64,000 bases of DNA from Paragorgia papillata (GCA_035771165.1 JAWNZC010000234.1:2284501-2348500), one strand, 5' to 3'; shown: positions 1 through 11,086, counted from the stretch's first letter. Translations and numbers: made by a program. The notes: a model not told the origin generated them from the letters alone.

Positions 1-34
1 TAAGCAGTAATGAGTTACATGTAACAAGTGTTTA

Positions 35-673
35 AGTTTCTTGAAAACTGAAGTGGAAAACACGTTTCAGACCCAAACTCTTGCACATTGATATTTTGTT
101 AGGAGAATGAAACTAAATGCCTTGTATAGAACAGCATTTTGATTATCAGAAACTGAAACGAAAATGTGCGTAACCTTGGTTGCTATGGCAACAATGACGT
201 TTCTAAATGGCTGCTAATTTGTGTTTAAACTAGTTTAATTCGCAAAAAAACTCGGTGACACCCAATTATTATTTTATTAAAAGTTTTCTTCTAGTATGAG
301 TAATCGTTAGGCCAAATTAAAAAAAATTCTGTAGATCCAAATATTTTTATTAAGAATAATCATGTTTTTTTATTTGAAAAATTTTGGATACACAGAATTT
401 TTTTAATTTGGCCTAACGATTACTCATACTAGAAGAAAACATTTAACAAAATAATAATTGTGGGTCACCGATGTTTTTTGCGAATTAAACTAGTTTAAAC
501 GCAAATTAGCAGCCATTTTGAAACGTCATTGTTGCCATAGCAACCAAGGTTACGCACATTTTCGTTTCAGTTTCTGATTCTCAAAGTGCTGTTCTATACA
601 AGGCATTTAGTTTCATTCTCCTATTAACAAAATTTTGGGTCTGAAACGTGTGTTTTCCACTTTTCAAGAAACT
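35..673. mobile_element. Foldback element (long palindrome)
   Basis: The sequence from 35 to about 351 is repeated in reverse complement from about 375 to 673, with only a few mismatches and a ~25-base AT-rich centre. Both outer ends read AGTTTCTTGAAAA inward. No open frame of note lies inside. Two ~310-base arms with a tiny loop are typical of a foldback-type non-autonomous DNA transposon; a recent inverted duplication is the alternative. The small differences between arms show it is not a simple assembly palindrome. Confidence 0.85.
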
Positions 674-686
674 GTATGGAGCCACC

Positions 687-809
687 TTAACCCATTCCTT
701 CCTGAGCTGGCCACATACTACCCCTTTGTTTTACTCTGCCTATTATGCTAGATGATTTTACTAATCAAAGGGAGAACCCGTAGACATGCTATAGGCAGCA
801 ATGGGTTAA
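687..809. repeat. Short TAACCC-type MITE, copy 1
   Basis: It begins TTAACCCATTCC and ends GCAATGGGTTAAC, so it has short terminal inverted repeats. The interior carries the phrase GATGATTTTACTAATCAAA and GGAGAACCC. Related pieces occur at 821-966, about 1770-1786 joined to 3230-3251, and about 6403-6519. This marks a short dispersed MITE family. There is no coding capacity. Confidence 0.7.
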
Positions 810-820
810 CATGTTGTTAT

Positions 821-966
821 TTAACCTATTCCTTCGTTCCTTCCTGAGCTGGCCAAAAATGACCCCTAATTGTTTTACTCTACAGGTAGCTGTCTAACAC
901 CAGACGATTCTACTTGTCAAAAGGAGAACCCTTGAGAAGACATCCTATAGAGCAGCAACGGATTAA
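821..966. repeat. Short TAACCC-type MITE, copy 2
   Basis: It starts TTAACCTATTCC, contains GTCTAACACCAGACGATT and AAGGAGAACCC, and ends AGCAACGGATTAA. It is a diverged second copy 134 bases after the first, so the two may have arisen by local duplication. Confidence 0.65.
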
Positions 967-1785
967 CCAAAAAATGCCCCCTTTACAGTGGTGGATTAAC
1001 CCTCCCAGGGCTGGGGGTAAAGAATATTTTAGAGCTAGTGGTTTGGGGGGAGGGGGAGGGCATAACTTTTGGGGGACACATTTTTTGGAGGTTGATCAAA
1101 ATCTGGGGCCAGATGCAAATGCCCCTTTATTTTCCCTCTATTGTCTTTGTCTAAAAATGCCAGATGATGGTAACACCACCCCCCCCCCCCCCAGGGTTGC
1201 CCGGGGGATGGTTACACTTACAGGAAGAATTTATTCATGCATTAAATGCATGAAGGAAGAATTTTCTTCCTGTAAGTGTAACATCCCCCCCCCCCCCCGG
1301 CAACCCTGGGGACAATGTAGAAACTCAAATCCCTGGGGTGGGGAATTGTTTTATTAATTTTGTCCCAGCGGTATAGGACGGAGAATGGACAGGGATGCAA
1401 GGAGATGTGCAGGGAGTCTGGTAACTAAAGTATTCATATTCAAAATGGTGACAAATTCATTGAAAGATTTCTCAGGTTGCTGAAAATCGATGCAGGGGTG
1501 CTGAAAAAGTGGGAAAAACTAGAGCTCAAAGGAAACAGCAACAGAAATGAGCCACTGTTTAAGTTAATTTACATTTGATGTTAAAACATGTTTAATTATA
1601 CATTTGTTTGATGTTAAAACTCATGTGTTTTTGTATTAGTTTTTCAGCCTTGCCCCAGGGTGGGGAATTGTCAAATTTCAAAGTCCTGGGGGTGGGGAAT
1701 TTGCGATGAGCTTCATACAAAATTCCAAATCCCGGGGGGGTGGATGGTTACAGGAAGAATTGATCCATGCATAACACCAGACGAT
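967..1785. repeat. G/C-run region with a short palindrome
   Basis: No gene is supported. The phrase 'CCTGGGG(G)TGGGGAATT' recurs three times (about 1330, 1655 and 1685). An imperfect palindrome spans about 1183-1313: ACTTACAGGAAGAATT meets its reverse complement around a centre at 1243, flanked by poly-C/poly-G runs. The 147-residue open frame across it is low-complexity and in part reads the palindrome, so I do not call it coding. Confidence 0.55.
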
Positions 1786-3193
1786 TTTTGTATCTACTGC
1801 GCATGCACGAGTAGATACATTGCTGTCGTGCATGTAATGTAAGTTAAACAAAACATAGAATTAAACAATTGACTGACGACAAACCGCCGAAGCCAAATTG
1901 TAAACCAAGTACTTCATGTAAGTCAATGCTATGGCAGCATGGAGCGAAATCAGTTCAAGGAGTGAGAATATTTATTTCAAGAATAGAAGTTTTTACAAGC
2001 TTGGTAAGTATTTTAAGTCTGAATCATAGTCGGTTTTTAAATGTGATGAATTATAGACGTTGTTGGAATGATGATAAGTTTTTGAAAGCCTCTTAATAGT
2101 CTTTGGACAATTTCATATTCAGACGAGGCCATTTATATGGCCAACATGTTTACATGTATTCAGCAGTCTGATCGAGCTTTGTAAACTGACAAGGCTGTGC
2201 ATTGCTGAACAGAAATGAAATTTTCTTCTAAGAAAACAAAACTAGCTTCATGATCAAGCAACAAAGTGCAAAACCTGTGGTAGTCCACGAGCGAAATTAT
2301 TATGCTATTAAATAACATATTGTGCAATAGTCAAATGTCAGTGACAGGCTATGTAGAGAGTGTGAAACTGAAACAGCAAGTCTTTATATTTATAATGGGG
2401 TAATTAAATTGTATGCTGCATCTGTCAATGTCATGCAAAAATTTATGACATGAATGCCAAATATTTATTCTACCTTTTACTGCATGCATGCATATACAGT
2501 ATACATCTACTCTTGAAGAACAATTAATGTATAGTTGCTAAGTTGCTTTCATAATTTTGATGACAATTGCTGGAGATCTTCATTCACATATTCATTATTT
2601 TTAAACTTTACAGCAGTCATATTTCAGATGCTTGTTATCTCAAATGATTTTTCTTTACCTACCAACTGCATTGCATTATTATTTGACAAATTGTCGCAAC
2701 AAAGTTATTTAAATACTTTAGTCAAATTTTGTGAGTTATTGGTGTACTGTATTAAAATTTGATTTGCCTACTAAACAATAACAATACTTTATTACCATAG
2801 GTTTTAAATAGTACCATAGCTTTAATAGTCAAGCTATTATCACACTGCCTCTTACCATGAGGACCTAAGTGAAGCCCAATTTGATTGAGTTAATATTTAA
2901 ATGGGTGACCATGCACATAATTTATCTGTATGAGCTTGGGACTCATGCTTCTGTGCTGGATATATGAGTAGAGTTGTTAGTGCTCAACCTCCTGTGCTTT
3001 GCTGGCTTTACTCTGAGTTCCTTTCTTAAGGTAAAAACACAGCATGGCAAGCATCGACAAAAATCTTGTTCAGCTCTGAATACAAGGTCACTCACTACAA
3101 GTACATACAGTATTAAATTACAACATTGTTTTTACCATAGTAGCTATACGCATGATTGAACGCAGTAGATACATGCATGTCTGGACATGCCTA
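1786..3193 (+). mobile_element. Dispersed element with 5S-rRNA-like core, copy A
   Basis: The left end carries a hairpin (GTATCTACT ... AGTAGATAC, 1790-1818). The right end is the inverted form CGCAGTAGATACATGCATG followed by TCTGGACATGCC. A longer copy lies inverted at 57301-59204, sharing both ends and interior blocks such as 2120-2300. Copy A sits inside a TAACCC-type MITE: the left flank reads AACACCAGACGATT and the right flank GGCAGCAATGGGTTAA. That shows it is an insertion. No protein is encoded that I can recognise. Confidence 0.7.
2838..2975 (+). repeat. 5S rRNA-like segment in copy A
   Basis: The block at 2887-2911 resembles the universal 5S rRNA stretch that ends in ATGGGTGACC (the TFIIIA/box C side). 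The counterpart in copy B (57560-57583, minus strand) is closer, with about 20 of 24 positions matching the usual animal form. This could be a 5S-derived (SINE3-like) pol III promoter inside a repeat. It is not a functional 5S gene: the flanks do not make the 120-base rRNA. Confidence 0.45.
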
Positions 3194-3386
3194 TTTTTAA
3201 TATATATGAAAAAGAGAAACCTCAGATATTCCTAGGCAGCAATGGGTTAATTGTTACATTGGCAGTACAACGCATATCTATTAACTCATTCCTGTCCAGA
3301 TGAGTACTCCTGTCCGAATGAGTACTAAAAATACTATGTTGTTGTTTTCGGCATTTTCTATACATGTACTGTTCTTTAGTACTTAC

Positions 3387-3876
3387 CATTTTGTATCAAG
3401 ATTTTCAAACATATCGCATCGGCTGGGTAGTGATCTTCTAGTTGGCTCTTGTAAGCACTGTAGTTTTTATAAACCACACAAAGCAGCAAGTAGAGCGAAA
3501 CTTGATTGCCAACCAAGATCGCGCAACTCGAGCTGATCGAATCAGATGTGAACGCGAAGAGCCAACACACATTGACGATATCACATAGAATGTAAAGCAC
3601 ATAAAACAACGCGTTCAACACCGGTGGAACATCCCTTAAACCCGTCGTCAAAGCGTATACGATGTAGGCAGCATTCCATGTGTAGATCAAGCCCCATATT
3701 GAAAATGCCCATCCTGCTGGAGTGATATCGAGAGCGAATGTATCAGAGACATTTTTTATCGATTCTTGAAAAGGCTCGTAGCCCAAGCCCGCTAAAGTGT
3801 TCAAACCTATTTTGATTAAGAACAACGAAAGAGACAGTATGGCTAACATGACTGTGGACTCCGTTGGACGTTGCAT
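3387..3876 (-). CDS. TspO/MBR-like membrane protein, first exon
   Basis: The open frame starts at ATG 3876 and runs about 163 codons to a consensus splice donor (G|GTAAGTAC) at 3386, so this is exon 1 of a longer gene. The reading frame closes just inside the presumed intron. At least four hydrophobic segments are visible, at about residues 8-32, 52-74, 82-104 and 116-136. The segment TPAGWAFSIWGLIY matches the conserved second-helix region of the TspO/tryptophan-rich sensory protein fold, which binds porphyrin and cholesterol-type ligands; the subfamily and ligand here are unknown. A TATATAA lies about 30 bases upstream of the ATG. No following exon is recognisable, and the region downstream is filled by the repeat at 1786-3193, so the gene may be truncated or have a long intron. 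Confidence 0.6.
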
Positions 3877-3961
3877 TTCGTCGATCTACAGACTGTGGCA
3901 TTATATACTGTTGTGTAAACAAACAAGACTGGAGTGTATCACATGATGTTTACAGGGGGGG

Positions 3962-4290
3962 GTATGGCGCTTTTTTACGGACAAAAATACGAAACTACAT
4001 CCATCGTTGTCCAAGCAACATTCATCGTTATTCAAGCCTACCATCAATGTTCAAACACATTGATCGTTATCCAAACCACATCCATTGATGTTCAAACACA
4101 CTCCATCGAGGTTCACACCCATCCATCGAAGTTCATAAAACGCGTCCATCGATGTTCAAAAACAATGTATGCATCGATGTTCAAGATCCATCCATCGATG
4201 TTGAAAAACAACGCCAAAACATCGATTTTATGTTCCCGCCAAATTAAGCGTCAGCCGCCAAATTAATCGTCTGCCGCCAAATTGGGCATT
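3962..4290. repeat. Degenerate ~21-bp minisatellite (CATCGATGTTCAA type)
   Basis: Units of about 20-22 bases with the core (C)CATCGATGTTCAA repeat a dozen times, then change to three ~20-base units with GCCGCCAAATTAA. The same two-part block occurs in reverse complement at 31735-32060, and a two-unit piece occurs at 27530-27563. It is preceded in both places by TTTTTTACGGACAAAAATA or its inverse, so the whole block moves as one dispersed repeat. Confidence 0.75.
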
Positions 4291-5421
4291 TGCCGAGCAG
4301 GGGTTGGCAGTGCCACTTGCACGAGAGGACCGCACGAGAAGACCCCTATACACGAGAGCACCCCTACCATATATGGTTCGAAGGTTATCAATATGGCGCC
4401 TTCGTCAGTTTTCTTGACTCTTGTCCACTCTCGAGGGATTTCTGGTGAAGAAAAATTTCGAGTTTGTCTGCTATCTAGGGGACAGTGGTTTGTGCATAAC
4501 AGAGAGTAAAAATTGATCAATTTAGAATAGCGCTTTCCTCCAAACGACAAACGTTGACCTCCTCGGATGACTTGGCGTCGGAAATATTGAGTATCGCCTC
4601 GGAACAAATGTTTTATACAGGTATTAAGCTTATAAAGCATTTTTATAGTACTGAAGGCGTCTGTGTAGGAAATGTACGTTTATTTTAGCCAGACTATTTT
4701 ATTCTTCTTGTGGATGTTTCGGAGACAGAACTGAGAAGATTTGACTGAAATTTACAGTGTTATTAAAATTTTACTCTTGCCTCTACTGACAGTCTGTATA
4801 CCACTATTTACATGTATATATAAATATATTTCTGAAATCATTAATAATTCATGAGGAAAATTCAGAGGTTTAATCAAATGTCTGTTCACCCCTATAACAG
4901 AACTGATATCAGTGCCTCTAAATGTGATTACAGAACTGTTTAACAAAAGATCAGTTCTGTAGCACATTTTATACAGACACTGAATATCAGTTCTGTAGCA
5001 ATTTATAGTGTACAGACACTTTGCTTTCAACTATCTTGAGTGAGGTACGCTGGTAGCATCCTCATACAAAATGAAGATGCAAACATTTGCGTGAACAACA
5101 ACATTTGTTGAAAAACAAGTGATGATCAGAATGGTTATTTATGGTACATCACTTAGAATATAAAATGTAGGACTAATTGCTAAATCAAAGCGCATCACTA
5201 ATTTATTAATCGTAGCCTATTAAACCTTACCTCGAAGGTTTATCAGCTCTTAACATGATGTAAACTTAAAACGTGTTTTAGAAGTAATTTACCAGAATTT
5301 GTGTCCGTTCTGTACCGGGATACATACAGGTTCTTGGCTTCACCTCATGTTTATATACCCCCAATACAGAATGGCCACTCATTCTGTAAATAGTACATAT
5401 GCATTATACAGTATATATATA
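4291..5421. other. No gene recognised
   Basis: The open frames here are short and without recognisable motifs. At 4890-5015 the phrase CAGAACTGATATCAGTG and its inverse recur, so part is repetitive. A single-copy promoter-like stretch cannot be excluded around 4300-4620. Confidence 0.4.
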
Positions 5422-5690
5422 CAGCGGATTCAGGTTGACCGTTTAACGGCAACATTTTGTCGCGTTAGTTGCAACTGATTAACTTATACGACGTTTCCAG
5501 GCAAAATGTCAGACGTTGCTGGGCGGGGCTTACAAGTTCTTAGTAAATTCACACGCAACGCTGATATTTTTTGACTGAACGTTGTAAGTCCCGCCCAGCA
5601 ACGTCTGACATTTTGCATGGAAACGTCTTAATTAACTGTTGCAACGAACGCGACAAATGTTGGCGTTAAACGGTCAACCTGAATCCGCTG
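5422..5690. mobile_element. MITE with long terminal inverted repeats
   Basis: The ends are CAGCGGATTCAGGTTGACCG (left) and its reverse complement (right). The inverted repeat extends about 110 bases inward, including CAACGTCTGACATTTTGC. TATATATA flanks both sides, consistent with a TA-type target duplication (Tc1/mariner-like or similar). There is no coding capacity. Confidence 0.85.
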
Positions 5691-5693
5691 TAT

Positions 5694-5912
5694 ATATAAG
5701 TGAGTTTTGGTTCACGAAATGTTAGAGAGTGCTCAATACCATATATAGATAGAGCAAAATACAAAGTATGATGTATAGTTTTACCTTAAAGTCTTCGCTA
5801 CCAGAGGTTTCACCCTAAACGGGATCCTAAACACCTGATGATCCTGTTTAGGGTGAAACCTCTGGTAGCAAAGACTTTAAGGTAAAACATACTTCATACT
5901 TTATATATAATA
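5694..5912. mobile_element. Inverted pair of Penelope-like element ends
   Basis: Positions 5697-5826 match, in reverse complement, the 3' tail of the Penelope-like element at 36905-37030. Positions 5827-5912 are a second copy on the plus strand. The plus copy keeps a hammerhead core: CTGATGA at 5835-5841, GAAAC at 5854-5858, then an ACC/GGT stem. Its stem II has a wobble pair and stem I is poor, so it is probably inactive. The two ends are fused at GGATC. Confidence 0.75.
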
Positions 5913-5979
5913 TGTATATACATACTGTACACTAGTATACACTAGAGGGAAGAGTAAAATTTTTATATATATATTATCT

Positions 5980-5991
5980 ATATATATACTT

Positions 5992-6068
<77 letters not shown>
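5980..6068. repeat. (TA)n microsatellite
   Basis: About 85 bases of near-perfect TA dinucleotides directly precede a minisatellite. Similar TA runs mark the borders of repeats at 11360, 34455 and 37030. Confidence 0.95.
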
Positions 6069-6071
<3 letters not shown>

Positions 6072-6700
6072 GGGGTCACCACTTAATCCTTTAACTCCCA
6101 CCATGTCAGGCGGTCTTTCCCTGATGAGTAAAATCATTTGGCATTAGACAGAGTACATGTAAAAAATAGAAAGGTGGCCAAATGGCACCAATGGGAATGA
6201 AATGGTTAAATGTGGATATCTTCCCAAAATTAATAAGATTTCATGTACAGTACATGTAATTTGTATAGAAAAATAGGGTCACCACTTAATGTCGGTATCT
6301 CCCTGAGATTCAAAATTATTGACAAATGGGGTCACCCCTTTACATGTACATGTAATGTGGGTAATCACCCTGAAATTAAAATTATAGGAAAATGAGGTCA
6401 CCACTTAACCCTTTTTCTACTAGGTCACCCTAAACCAGCCACTTTGTTATTTAACTCTGGTCTAACACCAGAAGATTTTACTCATCAAATGAGAACCCCT
6501 AGGAGGGAAAGGGTTAATGTGGGTGTCTCCACAACATTAAATAAGTGCAGAATGATATCAAAATATTGAGTCACCACACAGATTGGGTATCTCCCTGAAA
6601 TTAGAATTATGAAGAAATGGGGTCACCATATCTCCCTGAAATTAAGATTATGGGAAAAATGGTGTCATTTTAATGTGGGTACAGTATCTTCTGGAAATGA
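6069..6700. repeat. Degenerate ~60-bp minisatellite (GGGGTCACCACTTAA type)
   Basis: The phrase GGGGTCACCACTTAA ... GTATCTCCCTGAAATTA recurs about eight times with variable spacing. Two TAACCC-type MITE pieces (about 6088-6207 and 6403-6519) interrupt it. The reverse complement phrase TTAAGTGGTGACTCCATTTT appears at 7363 and 8590, so the block and the following duplication share ancestry. Confidence 0.75.
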
Positions 6701-7231
6701 AATATATGAGAGACTCAACGTTTTGACCACAAGGTTTTTATCCAGTTAGAATGGTTGATAGTTGGGCCTGTACAGTATTTATATTTGTGTGTGTGTCTAA
6801 TTACCACAACACAATTTCTGTTGCTACAGTATATAAAGGGGATATTACACAGTGGTGAGAAGATATGGATTTTATGTTTGAGTGGCAAGGACAATATCTT
6901 ACGAGTGAGCACAGCAAACAAGTGAGATATTGCTCTTGCCACAAGAACATAAAATCCATATTTGAGAAACCATGTAATGTTCTATTTATTATATGGACAA
7001 TGAAATTATGCGTGGAACAGGAAGTGATGTTGATAAACTGGGTTTAATGCAAAAACTACAACCACTTGACCTAAAACTCTGAGAAAATACAAATGAAAAA
7101 TACAAACAGCTTATTCGAATACGTCATTTTACGTGAAAAAATGAGAATTTACTTGATTCAAAACTTACAACAAAAGCCATAAATTTTGATTTGTCAATAC
7201 AGTATGTCTCTTGCCAGTGTTACATACGAGA

Positions 7232-8880
7232 AATACACCACTCAGTTCCCAGATGTAGTGAAATATGGATTCTACGAGTGTTTTAGTTGCTAGAAAAAAC
7301 TCTTCTCCATATAATAATTAAACTGTAATATCCACTTTAATTAGTATGTATCTAATCTACCATTAAGTGGTGACTCCATTTTTTTATTATTTTAATTTTG
7401 AGGAGATATCCACAAGTTTTGTCAGTGGTAACCAGGGTTTATAATGACAGTTTTTTTATTTAATCCAAAAGTAAAAATATATGCCACATGTGTCTTATCC
7501 TTGACATGGTTGCCTGCAAAAACTGTTTTGAAACAATTTTATATTGAACAAATTTTTAGATTTTTAATAAGGATTTATATATATTCTCTATAAGTATTAA
7601 GCTTAAATTGTATTATGGGCATGTAATAATTATGTAAATACACCACTCGCTTCCCGGGTTGTAGTGAAATATCGATTCTACGAATGTTTTAGTCATACAT
7701 GTCCAACATAAGCATCGGATGACGGATCGTAACGATCGGTAAAAGGGCGTTGCAGATCACACGTACCGTATACCATCTGTATTCCGATAGTCACGGACCG
7801 ACATCACGTGATACAGATGGTAGACACTTAGTAAATATATACGTTTCAGATGGTACGGATCGTACGGACCGTGACATCTGCATTCGGATGGTCACGGATC
7901 GATATCACATGATACAGATGTGTAGAAATCGAGCATTACACGGCATAATGCCACAACTATATCACAATGTTGCCTCGTTCTTTATAAATCTCAGGCGCAC
8001 GTCAAGTACGAAATATTCGTGACTCGAACATTACACAGCATAATGCCACTAGTATATCACAATGTTGCCTCGTTCTTTATAAAACTCCGGCGTACGTCAA
8101 GTACGAAATATTCGTGACTAGAGCATCACACGGCATCGTGACCATCCGAATACAGATGCCACGGTCCATACGATCCGTACCATCTGAACTATCTGCACTA
8201 TCATACATATGTACAATATCTCAGAGTCACGTGTATTTACTAAGTCTAAACCACCTGTATCATGTGATGTCGGTCCGTGACCATCCGAATACAGATGCCA
8301 CGGTCCGTACGATCCGTACCATCTGAACCATCTGCAACTATCATACATACAACATCTGAGAGCAGCGTATATTTACAAAGTGTCTACCATCTGTATCACC
8401 TGATGTCGGTCCGTGACCATCGGAACACAGATGCTACGGTACGTACGATCTGCAACGCCCTTTTACCGATCGTTACGGTCCGACATCCGATGCCTATGTT
8501 GGACATAGCTCGTTTTAGTTGCTAGGTAAAATACTCTTCTCCGTATAATAAACTGTAATATCCATTTTAATTAGTATGTATCTAATCTACATTAAGTGGT
8601 GACTCCATTTTTTCATCATTTTAATTTTGAGGAGATATCCACAAGTTTTGTCAGTGTTACGTAACCAGAGTTTATAATGACAGTTTTTTTATTTAAACCA
8701 AAGTAAAAATATACCCCAGGTCTTATCCTTGACATGGTTTGCCAGCAAAAACTGTTTTGAAATTTATATTGAACAAATTTTTAGATTTTTAATAAGGATT
8801 TATATTATATATACTCTATAAGTATAGCTTAAATTGTATTATGGGCATGTAATAATTATATATATAATTTGATCATGTGT
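7232..8880. repeat. ~405-bp tandem duplication, second copy interrupted
   Basis: AAATACACCACTC at 7232 recurs at 7637. The sequence after each (GTAGTGAAATAT, GTTTTAGTTGCTAG, TTAAGTGGTGACTCC) matches with few differences. The second copy is split by the 818-bp insertion at 7694-8511, after which the unit resumes. Confidence 0.8.
7694..8511. mobile_element. TIR element with 8-bp target duplication
   Basis: The left end reads CATACATGTCCAACATA and the right end, inverted, CGAGCTATGTCCAACATA. The inverted similarity continues through GATCGGTAAAAGGGCG and into internal blocks (GATGGTACGGATCGTACGGA) repeated several times in both orientations. GTTTTAGT occurs on both sides (7686-7693 and 8512-8519), and the uninterrupted copy at 7283-7290 shows the empty site. 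The 8-bp duplication suggests a hAT- or P-type mobiliser. There is no transposase. Confidence 0.85.
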
Positions 8881-9768
8881 AATATACAGTAAAGAGCCTT
8901 TTTCAGGGAATGACATTTGTCCATGTACACCACCAACGCGGGGGTTATCACGTCAAGTGAAAATGATGTATTTGTGTATTCTAGTAAAATTCTGGCCAAT
9001 TGTAACTATACTAAGTTCTATTTCTTTCTTTGTTTTTTTTTTTTCAGTTCCTTAGTACTTTCCATCATTTGGATTAAATGATACTCAATCTGCTTTACTA
9101 CTGTCATAGTTTTCCTATTGAGTTATTTTGAAGACGTCGGTGAATTTACTTTTGAAAGACCAAAATATAAGGAAGAGTGCTTCAGTGCATGTTATATTGC
9201 CAAATTCGAGAGCTTGATACTGACGTTTTTAAGCAAAAACCATCGTCGGAGTAAACGGTTGATCAGAGTGAACATGCATGGTTTATTCTTGCAAATTGTG
9301 TGTATTAATTGTATATTTAACGATGGCCCGCAATGGTAAAACACAACTCCAAAATTTCGATGTTGACTGCTCATAAATAGATTATTTGCCTACAGTACCA
9401 ACAAAAATTGTTGCTTTTACTTATTACATGTATATCCAACTACAGTAGGGGAAATACATAACATCATATTCTCTTTCAATGATAGAAGAGCAAGTGGGCC
9501 TTATAGTATTCCTACGTTTATACTAAAAATATTGAGTAATGGACAGTAATATTATATTCTTAATATTATACTCTTAATATTATATTCTTTGAGATATTAT
9601 TTAATTTCCCCCCTATCAGGTATACATGTACCCTGGTCCATTAAAGACCATTATGTTCTACACCCCCCCCCCCGAAATGCTCAATTGCAAAGGGGTGCCA
9701 ATTACTCGATTAGTGCCTTGCTGCAGTGGGATGCGACGCGGGCTTTTCATTGAAAATGTCAATCACAT
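8881..9768. other. No gene recognised
   Basis: AT-rich sequence with a poly-C run at 9662-9673 and a small tandem stretch of TAATATTATA(T/C)TCT at 9548-9590. The open frames on both strands overlap and have no recognisable motif. Confidence 0.4.
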
Positions 9769-10140
9769 TTCTAATGTCTAGCTTCCGTGGATTTATTGGA
9801 TTTCCCCCCGTTATTTTCTATAATTTTACATGTATTTGTATAATAAAACGGCCACTTCATCCCTAAATTTATATGACACCTTCCAGATTGATAAAATGCG
9901 CTATTGAAAACACGATTTAAAACTTTTAAATCTTTCTTCAAAGTACCGTCGGAATGCAGGAAATGCCATTTCAGAGGTCCAAATTTAAAACATTTTCCGG
10001 GGCACCCTAGGAATGGTTTGACTAAGGTGAAAAAAATTCTAGATCCGCCCCTGCAGCACACCCCCTGCAGCACCCCCCCTACCAGATCAAGCTGGATCCA
10101 TCACTGCACCAATCTTGCTTTCATCTTGGAGTAATCTAAT
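9769..10140. repeat. Probable decayed dispersed repeat
   Basis: This contains the phrases GGGGCACCC and TAGATCCGCCCCTGCA with two short CCCCTGCAGCAC repeats at the end. A related G/C-rich phrase (GGGGGGTCCGGGTGCATTG) occurs at 12876. I infer an old transposon tail; no coding region is seen. Confidence 0.4.
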
Positions 10141-10364
10141 AGCGTACCGTCCAGCTGCTATTAATAGCACAAAAAGCGGACAAACAAAGCAAAATTGACT
10201 TTCAAATCATTGAAAATGAGCCATTATCCATTGTTCGAAGTGCAAGAATTGTGGGTAAAAGCGGACAAACATCAATCCTGACGTCATCACGACGGAGTGC
10301 TAGTGATGCCCAACCAATAAAAACACTTGCGTAACAGATTTAGCCCCCTAACAGATTTATAGTA

Positions 10365-10720
10365 AACGAAATATATAGATAATAATACATGAATGCGCGG
10401 GTCAACACGAGAAATAAATTTCATATTTCCAAGCATTCATGTATTGTTCTGTTTATTATATAAAAAACAGTCCTTTTTCCCCACAAAAATAGAGCAGTAA
10501 ACTCTAAAACGTTTCAAAGATAATCGACACATGTGAGATTATCATGAATAATCACATGTGAGATTATCGTTTTTATTAGTGGCGGAAACATCAATAAAAC
10601 ACCGCTCTATTTTATAAACTAAAGTAAGGTTAGATATACTGCCGAAACAGAGAACGTAGGAGTCTAACGTTTCGAGCGAAGGCCCTTCCTCTTGCGTCTT
10701 ACGCACGCTGTGATTGGTCA
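10365..10720. repeat. Inverted-repeat segments and a GTTTCGAGCGAAGG tail
   Basis: ATACATGAATG and its inverse CATTCATGTAT bracket 10386-10444. ACATGTGAGATTATC is repeated twice at about 10528-10570. TAGAGCAGT and its counterpart ACCGCTCTATTTTATA frame the block. At 10654-10690 the minus strand reads CTTCGCTCGAAACGTTAGAC, which resembles the GAAAC half of a hammerhead in a PLE tail, but the CTGANGA half is not intact. Confidence 0.5.
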
Positions 10721-10793
10721 GTTACCGTGTTTATATCAGGCGATGTAAACACGGTTGTGATGTCACGGCACATTTTTTAGCCTTATTTCATAA

Positions 10794-10986
10794 AAGAAAT
10801 AGAAAATGGATGCCCTGTGTTTATATAACCTGATGCAAACACGAGAGTGAGTTGGGAGAATTCGAAAGTACTTACGTAAACCCTCGCCTACGGCTCGGGT
10901 TCACATAAACCTTTCGAATTCTCCCAACTCACTCTCGTGTTTGCATCAGGCTATATAAACACGGGCGGCCATTTTCTATTTCTTAA
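10794..10986. mobile_element. Palindromic MITE, ~190 bp
   Basis: AAATAGAAAATGG ... GTGTTTATATAACCTGATG ... GAATTCGAAAG runs inward from the left, and the reverse complement from the right, around a 40-base centre. A half-copy without the second arm precedes it at 10725-10750 (GTGTTTATATCAGGCGATG). There is no coding content. Confidence 0.8.
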
Positions 10987-11086
10987 ATATAACCAGACAC
11001 AGTGCTACAAAGCGGTGCCCTCACCCTGTGGCGTTCAAAACATCGCGTTAAGAATGTCCCGTCAAAAATGTCGCTTGCTATTGATT

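Noticed and set aside
914..1357. 147-residue frame
   Set aside because: It crosses poly-C/poly-G runs and both arms of a palindrome; low complexity and no motif.
4263..4640. 125-residue minus-strand frame
   Set aside because: Begins inside repeat units at its C-terminus, has no motif, and overlaps an equally good frame on the other strand.
6121..6160. Hammerhead at CTGATGA (6121)
   Set aside because: No GAAAC at a suitable distance and no stem I or III can be formed.
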